This document shows, piece by piece, positions 13,510 to 26,542 of a stretch of 64,000 nt of DNA (position 1 is its first letter; each line of letters opens with the position of its first letter). The position numbers and the translations under genes were made by a program. The notes below the pieces were generated by a model. That model did no database searches. It worked only from the letters and a program-made list of their open reading frames with translations, and was not told the DNA's origin. Origin of the DNA: Parapristionchus giblindavisi (Eukaryota > Nematoda > Chromadorea > Rhabditida > Diplogasteridae); assembly GCA_943737045.1 (NCBI GenBank), contig CALSFV010000276.1, forward strand, positions 494,472-558,471, read 5' to 3'.

Positions 13510-14793
13510 TTGCACGTTCCCATGTTGAACAACGGCCACTTCAGCCGAATTAACAAAATTGAATTATGCATTTTTGGCAATAAAGAATTCGTGACACGTC
13601 AATGCTTTATCGTAGCATATCGTAGCATATACCACGTGAAAGAGCAAAAAATTCTGAATTATCTACACTTCAGTTCATGTCAAACTGTAATCTGGTTTTG
13701 ATTCCACAATGCCCAAAGTACCAAAGTAGCTTTCACTCTGATAAGACCAAAAGATTACCTGACATGAAAAATTTTCTGCTAGACCCAGCGTGTCATATAC
13801 CAAACGAAAGAGCAAAAAATTCTGAGTATTTTGCACGTTCCCATGTTGAACAACGGCCACTGCAGCCGAATTAACAAAATTGAATTATGCATTTTTGGCA
13901 ATAAAGAATTCGTGACACGTCAATGCTTTATCGTAGCATATCGTAGCATATACCACGTGAAAGAGCAAAGAATTCTGAATAATCTACACTTCAGTTCATG
14001 TCAAACTGTAATCTGGTGTTGATTCCACAATGCCCAAAGTACCAAAGTAGCTTTCACTCTGATAAGACCAAAAGATTACCTGACATGAAAAATTTTCTGC
14101 TAGACCCAGCGTGTCATATACCAAACGAAAGAGCAAAAAATTCTGAGTATTTTGCACGTTCCCATGTTGAACAACGGCCACTTCAGCCGAATTAACAAAA
14201 TTGAATTATGCATTTTTGGCAATAAAGAATTCGTGACACGTCAATGCTTTATCGTAGAATATCGTAGCATATACCACGTGAAAGAGCAAAAAATTCTGAA
14301 TTATCTACACTTCAGTTCATGTCAAACTGTAATCTGGTTTTGATTCCACAATGCCCAAAGTACCAAAGTAGCTTTCACTCTGATAAGACCAAAAGATTAC
14401 CTGACATGAAAAATTTTCTGCTAGACCCAGCGTGTCATATACCAAACGAAAGAGCAAAAAATTCTGAGTATTTTGCACGTTCCCATGTTGAACAACGGCC
14501 ACTGCAGCCGAATTAACAAAATTGAATTATGCATTTTTGGCAATAAAGAATTCGTGACACGTCAATGCTTTATCGTAGCATATCGTAGCATATACCACGT
14601 GAAAGAGCAAAGAATTCTGAATAATCTACACTTCAGTTCATGTCAAACTGTAATCTGGTGTTGATTCCACAATGCCCAAAGTACCAAAGTAGCTTTCACT
14701 CTGATAAGACCAAAAGATTACCTGACATGAAAAATTTTCTGCTAGACCCAGCGTGTCATATACCAAACGAAAGAGCAAAAAATTCTGAGTATT
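13510..14793 (+). repeat. Two tandem copies of a 642-bp dimer
   Basis: A monomer with CTTCAG, TGAATTATC and TGGTTTTGATT (starting near 13510 and 14152) alternates with one carrying GCAAAGAATTCTG (near 13831 and 14473). The second type has an additional EcoRI site. The second copy of the first type has a private change, GTAGAATATCG near 14258. Confidence 0.75.
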
Positions 14794-17700
14794 TTGCACG
14801 TTCCCATGTTGAACAACGGCCACTGCAGCCGAATTAACAAAATTGAATTATGCATTTTTGGCAATAAAGAATTCGTGACACGTCAATGCTTTATCGTAGC
14901 ATATCGTAGCATATACCACGTGAAAGAGCAAAAAATTCTGAATAATCTACACTTCAGTTCATGTCAAACTGTAATCTGGTGTTGATTCCACAATGCCCAA
15001 AGTACCAAAGTAGCTTTCACTCTGATAAGACCAAAAGATTACCTGACATGAAACATTTTCTGCTAGACCCAGCGTGTCATATACCAAACGAAAGAGCAAA
15101 TAATTCTGAGTATTTTGCACGTTCCCATGTTGAACAACGGCCACTTCAGCCGAATTAACAAAATTGAATTATGCATTTTTGGCAATAAAGAATTCGTGAC
15201 ACGTCAATGCTTTATCGTAGCATATCGTAGCATATACCACGTGAAAGAGCAAAAAATTCTGAATAATCTACACTTCAGTTCATGTCAAACTGTAATCTGG
15301 TGTTGATTCCACAATGCCCAAAGTACCAAAGTAGCTTTCACTCTGATAAGACCAAAAGATTACCTGACAAGAAACATTTTCTGCTAGACCCAGCGTGTCA
15401 TATACCAAACGAAAGAGCAAAAAATTCTGAGTATTTTGCACGTTCCCATGTTGAACAACGGCCACTTCAGCCGAATTACCAAAATTGAATTATGCATTTT
15501 TGGCAATAAAGAATTCGTGACACGTCAATGCTTTATCGTAGCATATCGTAGCATATACCACGTGAAAGAGCAAAAAATTCTGAATAATCTACACTTCAGT
15601 TCATGTCAAACTGTAATCTGGTGTTGATTCCACAATGCCCAAAGTACCAAAGTAGCTTTCACTCTGATAAGACCAAAAGATTACCTGACAAGAAACATTT
15701 TCTGCTAGACCCAGCGTGTCATATACCAAACGAAAGAGCAAAAAATTCTGAGTATTTTGCACGTTCCCATGTTGAACAACGGCCACTGCAGCCGAATTAA
15801 CAAAATTGAATTATGCATTTTTGGCAATAAAGAATTCGTGACACGTCAATGCTTTATCGTAGCATATCGTAGCATATACCACGTGAAAGAGCAAAAAATT
15901 CTGAATAATCTACACTTCAGTTCATGTCAAACTGTAATCTGGTGTTGATTCCACAATGCCCAAAGTACCAAAGTAGCTTTCACTCTGATAAGACCAAAAG
16001 ATTACCTGACAAGAAACATTTTCTGCTAGACCCAGCGTGTCATATACCAAACGAAAGAGCAAAAAATTCTGAGTATTTTGCACGTTCCCATGTTGAACAA
16101 CGGCCACTTCAGCCGAATTACCAAAATTGAATTATGCATTTTTGGCAATAAAGAATTCGTGACACGTCAATGCTTTATCGTAGCATATCGTAGCATATAC
16201 CACGTGAAAGAGCAAAAAATTCTGAATAATCTACACTTCAGTTCATGTCAAACTGTAATCTGGTGTTGATTCCACAATGCCCAAAGTACCAAAGTAGCTT
16301 TCACTCTGATAAGACCAAAAGATTACCTGACATGAAAAATTTTCTGCTAGACCCAGCGTGTCATATACCAAACGAAAGAGCAAAAAATTCTGAGTATTTT
16401 GCACGTTCCCATGTTGAACAACGGCCACTGCAGCCGAATTAACAAAATTGAATTATGCATTTTTGGCAATAAAGAATTCGTGACACGTCAATGCTTTATC
16501 GTAGCATATCGTAGCATATACCACGTGAAAGAGCAAAAAATTCTGAATAATCTACACTTCAGTTCATGTCAAACTGTAATCTGGTGTTGATTCCACAATG
16601 CCCAAAGTACCAAAGTAGCTTTCACTCTGATAAGACCAAAAGATTACCTGACAAGAAACATTTTCTGCTAGACCCAGCGTGTCATATACCAAACGAAAGA
16701 GCAAAAAATTCTGAGTATTTTGCACGTTCCCATGTTGAACAACGGCCACTGCAGCCGAATTAACAAAATTGAATTATGAATTTTTGGCAATAAAGAATTC
16801 GTGACACGTCAATGCTTTATCGTAGCATATCGTAGCATATACCACGTGAAAGAGCAAAAAATTCTGAATAATCTACACTTCAGTTCATGTCAAACTGTAA
16901 TCTGGTGTTGATTCCACAATGCCCAAAGTACCAAAGTAGCTTTCACTCTGATAAGACCAAAAGAATACCTGACAAGAAACATTTTCTGCTAGACCCAGCG
17001 TGTCATATACCAAACGAAAGAGCAAAAAATTCTGAGTATTTTGCACGTTCCCATGTTGAACAACGGCCACTGCAGCCGAATTAACAAAATTGAATTATGC
17101 ATTTTTGGCAATAAAGAATTCGTGACACGTCAATGCTTTATCGTAGCATATCGTAGCATATACCACGTGAAAGAGCAAAAAATTCTGAATAATCTTCACT
17201 TCAGTTCATGTCAAACTGTAATCTGGTGTTGATTCCACAATGCCCAAAGTACCAAAGTAGCTTTCACTCTGATAAGACCAAAAGATTACCTGACATGAAA
17301 AATTTTCTGCTAGACCCAGCGCGTCATATACCAAACGAAAGAGCAAAAAAATTCTGAGTATTTTGCACGTTCCCATGTTGAACAACGGCCACTTCAGCCG
17401 AATTACCAAAATTGAATTATGCATTTTTGGCAATAAAGAATTCGTGACACGTCAATGCTTTATCGTAGCATATCGTAGCATATACCACGTGAAAGAGCAA
17501 AAAATTCTGAATAATCTACACTTCAGTTCATGTCAAACTGTAATCTGGTGTTGATTCCACAATGCCCAAAGTACCAAAGTAGCTTTCACTCTGATAAGAC
17601 CAAAAGATTACCTGACATGAAAAATTTTCTGCTAGACCCAGCGTGTCATATACCAAACGAAAGAGCAAAAAATTCTGAGTATTTTGCACGTTCCCATGTT

Positions 17701-20416
17701 GAACAACGGCCACTGCAGCCGAATTAACAAAATTGAATTATGCATTTTTGGCAATAAAGAATTCGTGACACGTCAATGCTTTATCGTAGCATATCGTAGC
17801 ATATACCACGTGAAAGAGCAAAAAATTCTGAATAATCTACACTTCAGTTCATGTCAAACTGTAATCTGGTGTTGATTCCACAATGCCCAAAGTACCAAAG
17901 TAGCTTTCACTCTGATAAGACCAAAAGATTACCTGACATGAAACATTTTCTGCTAGACCCAGCGTGTCATATACCAAACGAAAGAGCAAAAAATTCTGAG
18001 TATTTTGCACGTTCCCATGTTGAACAACGGCCACTGCAGCCGAAATAACAAAATTGAATTATGCATTTTTGGCAATAAAGAATTCGTGACACGTCAATGC
18101 TTTATCGTAGCATATCGTAGCATATACCACGTGAAAGAGCAAAAAAATCTGAATAATCTACACTTCAGTTCATGTCAAACTGTAATCTGGTGTTGATTCC
18201 ACAATGCCCAAAGTACCAAAGTAGCTTTCACTCTGATAAGACCAAAAGATTACCTGACATGAAAAATTTTCTGCTAGACCCAGCGTGTCATATACCAAAC
18301 GAAAGAGCAAAAAATTCTGAGTATTTTGCACGTTCCCATGTTGAACAACGGCCACTGCAGCCGAATTAACAAAATTGAATTATGCATTTTTGGCAATAAA
18401 GAATTCGTGACACGTCAATGCTTTATCGTAGCATATCGTAGCATATACCACGTGAAAGAGCAAAAAATTCTGAATAATCTACACTTCAGTTCATGTCAAA
18501 CTGTAATCTGGTGTTGATTCCACAATGCCCAAAGTACCAAAGTAGCTTTCACTCTGATAAGACCAAAAGATTACCTGACATGAAAAATTTTCTGCTAGAC
18601 CCAGCGTGTCATATACCAAACGAAAGAGCAAAAAATTCTGAGTATTTTGCACGTTCCCATGTTGAACAACGGCCACTGCAGCCGAATTAACAAAATTGAA
18701 TTATGCATTTTTGGCAATAAAGAATTCGTGACACGTCAATGCTTTATCGTAGCATATCGTAGCATATACCACGTGAAAGAGCAAAAAATTCTGAATAAGC
18801 TACACTTCAGTTCATGTCAAACTGTAATCTGGTGTTGATTCCACAATGCCCAAAGTACCAAAGTAGCTTTCACTCTGATAAGACCAAAAGATTACCTGAC
18901 ATGAAAAATTTTCTGCTAGACCCAGCGTGTCATATACCAAACGAAAGAGCAAAAAAATCTGAGTATTTTGCACGTTCCCATGTTGAACAACGGCCACTGC
19001 AGCCGAATTAACAAAATTGAATTATGCATTTTTGGCAATAAAGAATTCGTGACACGTCAATGCTTTATCGTAGCATATCGTAGCATATACCACGTGAAAG
19101 AGCAAAAAATTCTGAATAATCTACACTTCAGTTCATGTCAAACTGTAATCTGGTGTTGATTCCACAATGCCCAAAGTACCAAAGTAGCTTTCACTCTGAT
19201 AAGACCAAAAGATTACCTGACATGAAAAATTTTCTGCTAGACCCAGCGTGTCATATACCAAACGAAAGAGCAAAAAATTCTGAGTATTTTTCACGTTCCC
19301 ATGTTGAACAACGGCCACTGCAGCCGAATTAACAAAATTGAATTATGCATTTTTGGCAATAAAGAATTCGTGACACGTCAATGCTTTATCGTAGCATATC
19401 GTAGCATATACCACGTGAAAGAGCAAAAAATTCTGAATAATCTACACTTCAGTTCATGTCAAACTGTAATCTGGTGTTGATTCCACAATGCCCAAAGTAC
19501 CAAAGTAGCTTTCACTCTGATAAGACCAAAAGATTACCTGACATGAAACATTTTCTGCTAGACCCAGCGTGTCATATACCAAACGAAAGAGCAAAAAATT
19601 CTGAGTATTTTGCACGTTCCCATGTTGAACAACGGCCACTGCAGCCGAATTAACAAAATTGAATTATGCATTTTTGGCAATAAAGAATTCGTGACACGTC
19701 AATGCTTTATCGTAGCATATCGTAGCATATACCACGTGAAAGAGCAAAAAATTCTGAATAATCTACACTTCAGTTCATGTCAAACTGTAATCTGGTGTTG
19801 ATTCCGCTATGCCCAAAGTACCAAAGTAGCTTTCACTCTGATAAGACCAAAAGATTACCTGACATGAAAAATTTTCTGCTAGACCCAGCGTGTCATATAC
19901 CAAACGAAAGAGCAAAAAATTCTGAGTATTTTGCACGTTCCCATGTTGAACAACGGCCACTTCAGCCGAATTACCAAAATTGAATTATGCATTTTTGGCA
20001 ATAAAGAATTCGTGACACGTCAATGCTTTATCGTAGCATATCGTAGCATATACCACGTGAAAGAGCAAAAAATTCTGAATAATCTACACTTCAGTTCATG
20101 TCAAACTGTAATCTGGTGTTGATTCCACAATGCCCAAAGTACCAAAGTAGCTTTCACTCTGATAAGACCAAAAGATTACCTGACATGAAAAATTTTCTGC
20201 TAGACCCAGCGTGTCATATACCAAACGAAAGAGCAAAAAATTCTGAGTATTTTGCACGTTCCCATGTTGAACAACGGCCACTGCAGCCGAATTAACAAAA
20301 TTGAATTATGCATTTTTGGCAATAAAGAATTCGTGACACGTCAATGCTTTATCGTAGCATATCGTAGCATATACCACGTGAAAGAGCAAAAAATTCTGAA
20401 TAATCTACACTTCAGT

Positions 20417-23400
20417 TCATGTCAAACTGTAATCTGGTGTTGATTCCACAATGCCCAAAGCACAAAAGTAGCTTTCACTCTGATAAGACCAAAAGATTAC
20501 ATGACATGAAACATTTTCTGCTAGACCCAGCGTGTCATATACCAAACGAAAGAGCAAAAAATTCTGAGTATTTTGCACGTTCCCATGTTGAACAACGGCC
20601 ACTGCAGCCGAATTAACAAAATTGAATTATGCATTTTTGGCAATAAAGAATTCGTGACACGTCAATGCTTTATCGTAGCATATCGTAGCATATACCATGT
20701 GAAAGAGCAAAAAATTCTGAATAATCTACACTTCAGTTCATGTCAAACTGTACTCTGGTGTTGATTCCACAATGCCCAAAGTACCAAAGTAGCTTTCACT
20801 CTGATAAGACCAAAAGATTACCTGACATGAAAAATTTTCTGCTAGACCCAGCGTGTCATATACCAAACGAAAGAGCAAAAAATTCTGAGTATTTTGCACG
20901 TTCCCATGTTGAACAACGGGCACTGCAGCCGAATTAACAAAATTGAATTATGCATTTTTGGCAATAAAGAATTCGTGACACGTCAATGCTTTATCGTAGC
21001 ATATCGTAGCATATACCACGTGAAAGAGCAAAAAATTCTGAATAATCTACACTTCAGTTCATGTCAAACTGTACTCTGGTGTTGATTCCACAATGCCCAA
21101 AGTACCAAAGTAGCTTTCACTCTGATAAGACCAAAAGATTACCTGACATGAAAAATTTTCTGCTAGACCCAGCGTGTCATATACCAAACGAAAGAGCAAA
21201 AAATGCTGAGTATTTGGCACGTTCCCATGTTGAACAACGGCCACTGCAGCCGAATTAACAAAATTGAATTATGCATTTTTGGCAATAAAGAATTCGTGAC
21301 ACGTCAATGCTTTATCGTAGCATATCGTAGCATATACCACGTGAAAGAGCAAAAAATTCTGAATAATCTACACTTCAGTTCATGTCAAACTGTAATCTGG
21401 TGTTGATTCCACAATGCCCAAAGTACCAAAGTAGCTTTCACTCTGATAAGACCAAAAGATTACCTGACATGAAAAATTTTCTGCTAGACCCAGCGTGTCA
21501 TATACCAAACGAAAGAGCAAAAAATTCTGAGTATTTTGCACGTTCCCATGTTGAACAACGGCCACTGCAGCCGAATTAACAAAATTGAATTATGCATTTT
21601 TGGCAATAAAGAATTCGTGACACGTCAATGCTTTATCGTAGCATATCGTAGCATATACCACGTGAAAGAGCAAAAAATTCTGAATAATCTACACTTCAGT
21701 TCATGTCAAACTGTAATCTGGTGTTGATTCCACAATGCCCAAAGCACAAAAGTAGCTTTCACTCTGATAAGACCAAAAGATTACATGACATGAAACATTT
21801 TCTGCTAGACCCAGCGTGTCATATACCAAACGAAAGAGCAAAAAATTCTGAGTATTTTGCACGTTCCCATGTTGAACAACGGCCACTGCAGCCGAATTAA
21901 CAAAATTGAATTATGCATTTTTGGCAATAAAGAATTCGTGACACGTCAATGCTTTATCGTAGCATATCGTAGCATATACCATGTGAAAGAGCAAAAAATT
22001 CTGAATAATCTACACTTCAGTTCATGTCAAACTGTACTCTGGTGTTGATTCCACAATGCCCAAAGTACCAAAGTAGCTTTCACTCTGATAAGACCAAAAG
22101 ATTACCTGACATGAAAAATTTTCTGCTAGACCCAGCGTGTCATATACCAAACGAAAGAGCAAAAAATTCTGAGTATTTTGCACGTTCCCATGTTGAACAA
22201 CGGGCACTGCAGCCGAATTAACAAAATTGAATTATGCATTTTTGGCAATAAAGAATTCGTGACACGTCAATGCTTTATCGTAGCATATCGTAGCATATAC
22301 CACGTGAAAGAGCAAAAAATTCTGAATAATCTACACTTCAGTTCATGTCAAACTGTACTCTGGTGTTGATTCCACAATGCCCAAAGTACCAAAGTAGCTT
22401 TCACTCTGATAAGACCAAAAGATTACCTGACATGAAAAATTTTCTGCTAGACCCAGCGTGTCATATACCAAACGAAAGAGCAAAAAATGCTGAGTATTTG
22501 GCACGTTCCCATGTTGAACAACGGCCACTGCAGCCGAATTAACAAAATTGAATTATGCATTTTTGGCAATAAAGAATTCGTGACACGTCAATGCTTTATC
22601 GTAGCATATCGTAGCATATACCACGTGAAAGAGCAAAAAATTCTGAATAATCTACACTTCAGTTCATGTCAAACTGTAATCTGGTGTTGATTCCACAATG
22701 CCCAAAGTACCAAAGTAGCTTTCACTCTGATAAGACCAAAAGATTACCTGACATGAAAAATTTTCTGCTAGACCCAGCGTGTCATATACCAAACGAAAGA
22801 GCAAAAAATTCTGAGTATTTTGCACGTTCCCATGTTGAACAACGGCCACTGCAGCCGAATTAACAAAATTGAATTATGCATTTTTGGCAATAAAGAATTC
22901 GTGACACGTCAATGCTTTATCGTAGCATATCGTAGCATATACCATGTGAAAGAGCAAAAAATTCTGAATAATCTACACTTCAGTTCATGTCAAACTGTAC
23001 TCTGGTGTTGATTCCACAATGCCCAAAGTACCAAAGTAGCTTTCACTCTGATAAGACCAAAAGATTACCTGACATGAAAAATTTTCTGCTAGACCCAGCG
23101 TGTCATATACCAAACGAAAGAGCAAAAAATTCTGAGTATTTTGCACGTTCCCATGTTGAACAACGGGCACTGCAGCCGAATTAACAAAATTGAATTATGC
23201 ATTTTTGGCAATAAAGAATTCGTGACACGTCAATGCTTTATCGTAGCATATCGTAGCATATACCACGTGAAAGAGCAAAAAATTCTGAATAATCTACACT
23301 TCAGTTCATGTCAAACTGTACTCTGGTGTTGATTCCACAATGCCCAAAGTACCAAAGTAGCTTTCACTCTGATAAGACCAAAAGATTACCTGACATGAAA

Positions 23401-23947
23401 AATTTTCTGCTAGACCCAGCGTGTCATATACCAAACGAAAGAGCAAAAAATGCTGAGTATTTGGCACGTTCCCATGTTGAACAACGGCCACTGCAGCCGA
23501 ATTAACAAAATTGAATTATGCATTTTTGGCAATAAAGAATTCGTGACACGTCAATGCTTTATCGTAGCATATCGTAGCATATACCACGTGAAAGAGCAAA
23601 AAATTCTGAATAATCTACACTTCAGTTCATGTCAAACTGTAATCTGGTGTTGATTCCACAATGCCCAAAGTACCAAAGTAGCTTTCACTCTGATAAGACC
23701 AAAAGATTACCTGACATGAAAAATTTTCTGCTAGACCCAGCGTGTCATATACCAAACGAAAGAGCAAAAAATTCTGAGTATTTTGCACGTTCCCATGTTG
23801 AACAACGGCCACTTCAGCCGAATTACCAAAATTGAATTATGCATTTTTGGCAATAAAGAATTCGTGACACGTCAATGCTTTATCGTAGCATATCGTAGCA
23901 TATACCACGTGAAAGAGCAAAAAATTCTGAATAATCTACACTTCAGT
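20417..23947 (+). repeat. Higher-order block ABCD-ABCD-BCD
   Basis: Eleven monomers in the order A B C D, A B C D, B C D. A (from 20417 and 21701) has AAAGCACAAAAG (C at 20461 and 21745) with ATTACATGACATG. B (20738, 22022, 22985) has CCATGTGAAAG and CAACGGGCAC (G at 20920, 22204, 23167). C (21059, 22343, 23306) has AAATGCTGAGTATTTGGCAC. D carries the common sequence. Spacings between equivalent monomers are exactly 1284 and then 963 bp. The missing A in the third round is what one unequal exchange would leave. Confidence 0.9.
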
Positions 23948-25551
23948 TCATCTCAAACTGTAATCTGGTGTTGATTCCACAATGCCCAAAGTACCAAAGT
24001 AGCTTTCACTCTGATAAGACCAACAGATTACCTGACATGAAAAATTTTCTGCTAGACCCAGCGTGTCATATACCAAACGAAAGAGCAAAAAATTCTGAGT
24101 ATTTTGCACGTTCCCATGTTGAACAACGGCCACTGCAGCCGAATTAACAAAATTGAATTATGCATTTTTGGCAATAAGAATTCGTGACACGTCAATGCTT
24201 TATCGTAGCATATCGTAGCATATACCACGTGAAAGAGCAAAAAATTCTGAATAATCTACACTTCAGTTCATGTCAAATTGTAATCTGGTGTTGATTCCAC
24301 AATGCCCAAAGTACAAAAGTAGCTTTCACTCTGATAAGACCAAAAGATTACCTGACATGAAACATTTTCTGCTAGACCCAGCGTGTCATATACCAAACGA
24401 AAGAGCAAAAAATTCTGAGTATTTTGCACGTTCCCATGTTGAACAACGGCCACTGCAGCCGAATTAACAAAATTGAATTATGCATTTTTTGCAATAAAGA
24501 ATTCGTGACACGTCAATGCTTTATCGTAGCATATCGTAGCATATACCACGTGAAAGAGCAAAAAATTCTGAATAATCTACACTTCAGTTCATGTCAAACT
24601 GTAATCTGGTGTTGATTCCACAATGCCCAAAGTACCAAAGTAGCTTTCACTCTGATAAGACCAAAAGATTACCTGACATGAAAAATTTTCTGCTAGACCC
24701 AGCGTGTCATATACCAAACGAAAGAGCAAAAAATTCTGAGTATTTTGCACGTTCCCATGTTGAACAACGGCCACTTCAGCCGAATTACCAAAATTGAATT
24801 ATGCATTTTTGGCAATAAAGAATTCGTGACACGTCAATGCTTTATCGTAGCATATCGTAGCATATACCACGTGAAAGAGCAAAAAATTCTGAATAATCTA
24901 CACTTCAGTTCATCTCAAACTGTAATCTGGTGTTGATTCCACAATGCCCAAAGTACCAAAGTAGCTTTCACTCTGATAAGACCAACAGATTACCTGACAT
25001 GAAAAATTTTCTGCTAGACCCAGCGTGTCATATACCAAACGAAAGAGCAAAAAATTCTGAGTATTTTGCACGTTCCCATGTTGAACAACGGCCACTGCAG
25101 CCGAATTAACAAAATTGAATTATGCATTTTTGGCAATAAAGAATTCGTGACACGTCAATGCTTTATCGTAGCATATCGTAGCATATACCACGTGAAAGAG
25201 CAAAAAATTCTGAATAATCTACACTTCAGTTCATGTCAAACTGTAATCTGGTGTTGATTCCACAATGCCCAAAGTACAAAAGTAGCTTTCACTCTGATAA
25301 GACCAAAAGATTACCTGACATGAAACATTTTCTGCTAGACCCAGCGTGTCATATACCAAACGAAAGAGCAAAAAATTCTGAGTATTTTGCACGTTCCCAT
25401 GTTGAACAACGGCCACTTCAGCCGAATTACCAAAATTGAATTATGCATTTTTGGCAATAAAGAATTCGTGACACGTCAATGCTTTATCGTAGCATATCGT
25501 AGTATATACCACGTGAAAGAGCAAAAAATTCTGAATAATCTACACTTCAGT
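23627..25551 (+). repeat. Two tandem copies of a trimer (962 and 963 bp)
   Basis: Monomers with CAGTTCATCTCAAAC plus GACCAACAG (near 23948 and 24910) are each followed by one with ACAAAAG and AAACATTTTC (near 24268 and 25231). The first copy has lost one A in GCAATAAG near 24176, so the equivalent sites are 962 bp apart. The second copy keeps the full length, so the deletion came after the duplication or the copies were not fully homogenised. Confidence 0.85.
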
Positions 25552-26242
25552 TCATGTCAAACTGTAATCTGGTGTTGATTCCACAATGCCCAAAGTACCA
25601 AAGTAGCTTTCACTCTGATAAGACCAAAAGATTACCTGACATGAAAAATTTTCTGCTAGACCCAGCGTGTCATATACCAAACGAAAGAGCAAAAAATTCT
25701 GAGTATTTTGCACGTTCCCATGTTGAACAACGGCCACTGCAGCCGAATTAACAAAATTGAATTATGCATTTTTGGCAATAAAGAATTCGTGACACGTCAA
25801 TGCTTTATCGTAGCATATCGTAGCATATACCACGTGAAAGAGCAAAAAATTCTGAATAATCTACACTTCAGTTCATGTCAAACTATAATCTGGTGTTGAT
25901 TCCACAATGCCCAAAGTACCAAAGTAGCTTTCACTCTGATAAGACCAAAAGATTACCTGACATGAAAAATTTTCTGCTAGACCCAGCGTGTCATATACCA
26001 AACGAAAGAGCAAAAAATTCTGAGTATTTTGCACGTTCCCATGTTGAACAACGGCCACTGCAGCCGAATTAACAAAATTGAATTATGCATTTTTGGCAAT
26101 AAAGAATTCGTGACACGTCAATGCTTTATCGTAGCATATCGTAGCATATACCACGTGAAAGAGCAAAAAATTCTGAATAATCTACACTTCAGTTCATGTC
26201 AAACTGTAATCTGGTGTTGATTCCACAATGCCCAAAGTACCA

Positions 26243-26247
26243 AAGTA
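26243..26247 (+). repeat. Target-site duplication, left copy (AAGTA)
   Basis: AAGTA immediately before the element. Intact monomers read ACCAAAGTAGCTTT here, with a single AAGTA. The right copy is at 26559-26563, and the total added length is 316 bp (311 + 5), which matches the shift of monomer register exactly. Confidence 0.93.
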
Positions 26248-26263
26248 CACGGCGGTTCAATGA
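26248..26263 (+). repeat. Left terminal inverted repeat
   Basis: CACGGCGGTTCAATGA. It matches the reverse complement of the right end at 15 of 16 bases, with T here against C there at position 9. Confidence 0.93.
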
Positions 26264-26330
26264 AGAGAAATCCCTACATTTAACTTTGGCTTGAAGGCTC
26301 TTGCATTACGAAAAATCGGCAAAGTTGATT
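26264..26330. other. Left arm of the transposon
   Basis: Non-coding sequence between the left terminal repeat and the tRNA-like part. It holds GCTCTTGC (26297-26304) and GCAAAGTTGATT (26319-26330), both with inverted partners in the right arm. No open frame of note. Confidence 0.7.
26311..26315 (-). terminator. Candidate pol III terminator (T5)
   Basis: On the minus strand a run of five T follows 15 nt after the end of the tRNA-like sequence, and no run of four or more T comes between. With a start near 26403-26410 it would end a transcript of about 90-100 nt. Pol III stops efficiently at T4 or longer in animals. Five bases can occur by chance in this A+T-rich DNA, so function is inferred. 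Confidence 0.5.
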
Positions 26331-26341
26331 TGCACTGGGCG

Positions 26342-26352
26342 GGATTCGAACC
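26342..26352 (-). promoter_or_regulatory. Pol III B box
   Basis: Minus-strand GGTTCGAATCC, an exact match to the B-box consensus GGTTCGANTCC bound by TFIIIC. Its conservation contrasts with the broken acceptor and anticodon stems, which suggests that promoter function rather than tRNA structure has been kept. Confidence 0.85.
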
Positions 26353-26385
26353 TACGAGGTTCGGATCTCTAAACAAAAGCTCTAT

Positions 26386-26396
26386 CCACTAAGCCA
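26386..26396 (-). promoter_or_regulatory. Pol III A box
   Basis: Minus-strand TGGCTTAGTGG, close to the tRNA A-box consensus TRGCNNAGYNGG. It lies 8 nt into the tRNA-like sequence and 33 nt upstream of the B box, both normal for tRNA genes and tRNA-derived SINEs. Confidence 0.8.
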
Positions 26397-26403
26397 TCTC
26401 GGC

Positions 26404-26542
26404 ATGTCTCGCGAATCGTAAAACTCGATGATAGGTCTAGTCAGAAGCGAGCGCCCAGATATACCGTAATCAACTTTTGCGCTGCTCATCATCACTCAGT
26501 TTGCGATACTTTCTTTCTCAGGCAAGAGCTTCTTAGTTACTA
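26404..26542. other. Right arm of the transposon
   Basis: Non-coding sequence between the tRNA-like part and the right terminal repeat. It carries the inverted partners CGCCCAG (26452-26458), AATCAACTTTTGC (26468-26480) and GCAAGAGC (26522-26529). The arm is about twice as long as the left one, so the foldback is asymmetric and has bulges. No transposase or other recognisable frame. Confidence 0.7.

Larger units (their letters stand above)
1..26247 (+). repeat. 321-bp satellite array, left segment
   Basis: About 82 head-to-tail copies of a 321-bp monomer, all in one orientation, with the first base of the window already inside a monomer. Recognisable landmarks return every 321 bp: an EcoRI site (105-110, 426-431 and onward), an ATGCAT palindrome, a 10-bp direct duplication TCGTAGCATA x2 (130-149 in the first unit), a CACGTG hexamer, two A6 tracts and an A5T4 tract. 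Neighbouring copies differ by only a few substitutions. Length changes are rare: a 2-bp loss near 4624, one extra A near 17347 and one lost A near 24176. No gene is visible. The monomer is not one I recognise by name. A centromeric or other heterochromatic satellite is the natural reading, but location is inferred, not seen. Confidence 0.98.
26331..26403 (-). pseudogene. Degenerate tRNA-derived sequence inside the transposon
   Basis: Read on the minus strand from 26403, this has tRNA geometry with a standard 73-nt length. The D stem pairs over four positions (GCTT with GAGC, the last a G-T pair) around an AGTGGATA loop. The T loop TTCGAAT is closed by a stem with four of five pairs. In a 7-base anticodon loop, TTAGAGA, the U33 rule would give anticodon AGA. 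The anticodon stem has only about three of five pairs and the acceptor stem about three of seven, so this is very unlikely to be a working tRNA. It is best read as a tRNA-derived pol III promoter of the kind found at the head of SINEs, here inside a DNA transposon. No CCA is encoded. Confidence 0.75.

Noticed and set aside
26331..26403. Functional tRNA gene (possible anticodon AGA)
   Set aside because: The acceptor stem has about three of seven pairs and the anticodon stem about three of five. Only the D and T arms and the promoter boxes are good.
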